This document shows positions 5,515 to 5,948 of a stretch of DNA of 5,948 nt, piece by piece. Source of the DNA: Spirochaetota bacterium (GTDB taxonomy: Bacteria; Spirochaetota; JAGLSM01; JAKPMW01); assembly GCA_029548715.1 (NCBI GenBank), contig JAKPMW010000249.1, positions 1-5,948 on the forward strand, written 5' to 3'. Every line of letters begins with the position of its first letter. Within the stretch, counting starts at the first letter, position 1. A program made the position numbers and the translations under genes. The notes under the pieces were generated by a model that saw only the letters and a list, made by a program, of their open reading frames with translations, had not been told where the DNA came from and did not search any database.

Positions 5515-5948
5515 ATGCCCGCCCGGTCTGAAGAAAATCAAAAGAGTGCCGGAAGCGGCTCGTGGATCAACCTCCCCGTCCGGCTTTTTCTTACCGACCT
5601 CGGGGAACACGCCATGCAGGACAAATCCCGGATAACCATCGTCCCCGATGCTGCAGGCAACGAGATTCCGGCCATCAGTGGCGAACGGCTTCTGGCCAGC
5701 ACACTCAAGTCATTTATCATCAACAGCCGCGTCAACCAGATCGAGCTGACACGGGCAGAGCTGGTCTCAAAGCGGCATGAAATAACCGACATCACAAAGC
5801 TCATCGTCTATTCCCTGCTCTACCGCCTCTTTCCTGTCAATCTTGCCGAGCTCCTGGACAGTCGGGGAATTCACATCATGGCGGAAGATCCCGCAACGGA
5901 TCGAATCTGGATTGAAAGGGAGCGGGATCAGCAGCGTGCCCTGCGACT
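5515..5948 (+). CDS. Unrecognised cytoplasmic protein, 3' end beyond window
   Basis: An open frame of 144 complete codons that runs off the end of the window. It starts MPARSEENQKSAGSGSW, a polar and probably flexible N-terminus. A predicted strand/helix region with INLPVRLFLTDLGEHAM follows (about 18-34). Next comes ITIVPDAAGNEIPAISGERLL (about 40-60), then a helical region with VNQIELTRAELVSKRHEITDITKLIVYSLLYRLF (about 73-106). The visible end is charged (DRIWIERERDQQRAL). There is no signal peptide or clear membrane segment. I cannot assign a family. Reality is supported by the consensus AAGGAGG ribosome site 7 nt upstream, by coding-like composition, and by its divergent placement against the secreted-protein gene. 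No convincing promoter is visible; TTGAGG (5456-5461) with GATACA (5479-5484) at 17-nt spacing is a weak candidate. Confidence 0.75.
   Translation, partial: MPARSEENQKSAGSGSWINLPVRLFLTDLGEHAMQDKSRITIVPDAAGNEIPAISGERLLASTLKSFIINSRVNQIELTRAELVSKRHEITDITKLIVYSLLYRLFPVNLAELLDSRGIHIMAEDPATDRIWIERERDQQRALR

Overview
The window is a compact stretch of a bacterial chromosome, moderately GC-rich by eye, with seven protein genes and no RNA gene, insertion sequence or CRISPR array that I can see. The host is probably a Gram-negative bacterium: it has Lgt, a lipoprotein precursor, a signal-peptidase-I type secreted protein and a cytoplasmic GAF/HD-GYP phosphodiesterase. The GAF/HD-GYP protein and the arabinokinase-type GT-B protein resemble families I associate with Desulfobacterota and Spirochaetota. 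That placement is memory-based inference.

Layout. (1) Minus strand, 80-2282: lgt (prolipoprotein diacylglyceryl transferase) followed by a GAF/HD-GYP gene 103 nt downstream, which may have its own promoter. (2) A divergent control region, 2283-2473, that is dense in dyad symmetries. (3) Plus strand, 2474-3491: a rhodanese-domain lipoprotein whose end overlaps by 17 nt a TTG-started gene for a methyltransferase-like protein with a degenerate SAM-binding loop. (4) A 50-nt convergent gap containing a GC-rich stem. (5) Minus strand, 3542-5344: a secreted helical protein of unknown family, then a stand-alone GT-B protein resembling the N-terminal half of L-arabinokinase, 6 nt apart and so probably co-translated. 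(6) A second divergent region, 5345-5514. (7) Plus strand from 5515: an unrecognised cytoplasmic protein with a consensus Shine-Dalgarno sequence, cut by the window end.

How the genes relate. Lgt modifies lipoproteins such as the rhodanese encoded divergently from it, so the two share a control region and an enzyme-substrate relation. The HD-GYP protein is predicted to degrade cyclic di-GMP. The rhodanese/methyltransferase-like pair and the secreted-protein/GT-B pair look like functional couples, but the sequence does not reveal their substrates. I do not see a clear new defence or mobile system. The most unusual items are the rhodanese/methyltransferase-like couple with a T9 tract, the kinase-less arabinokinase-type GT-B, an Lgt with an extra N-terminal membrane helix, and the dyads between lgt and the rhodanese gene.
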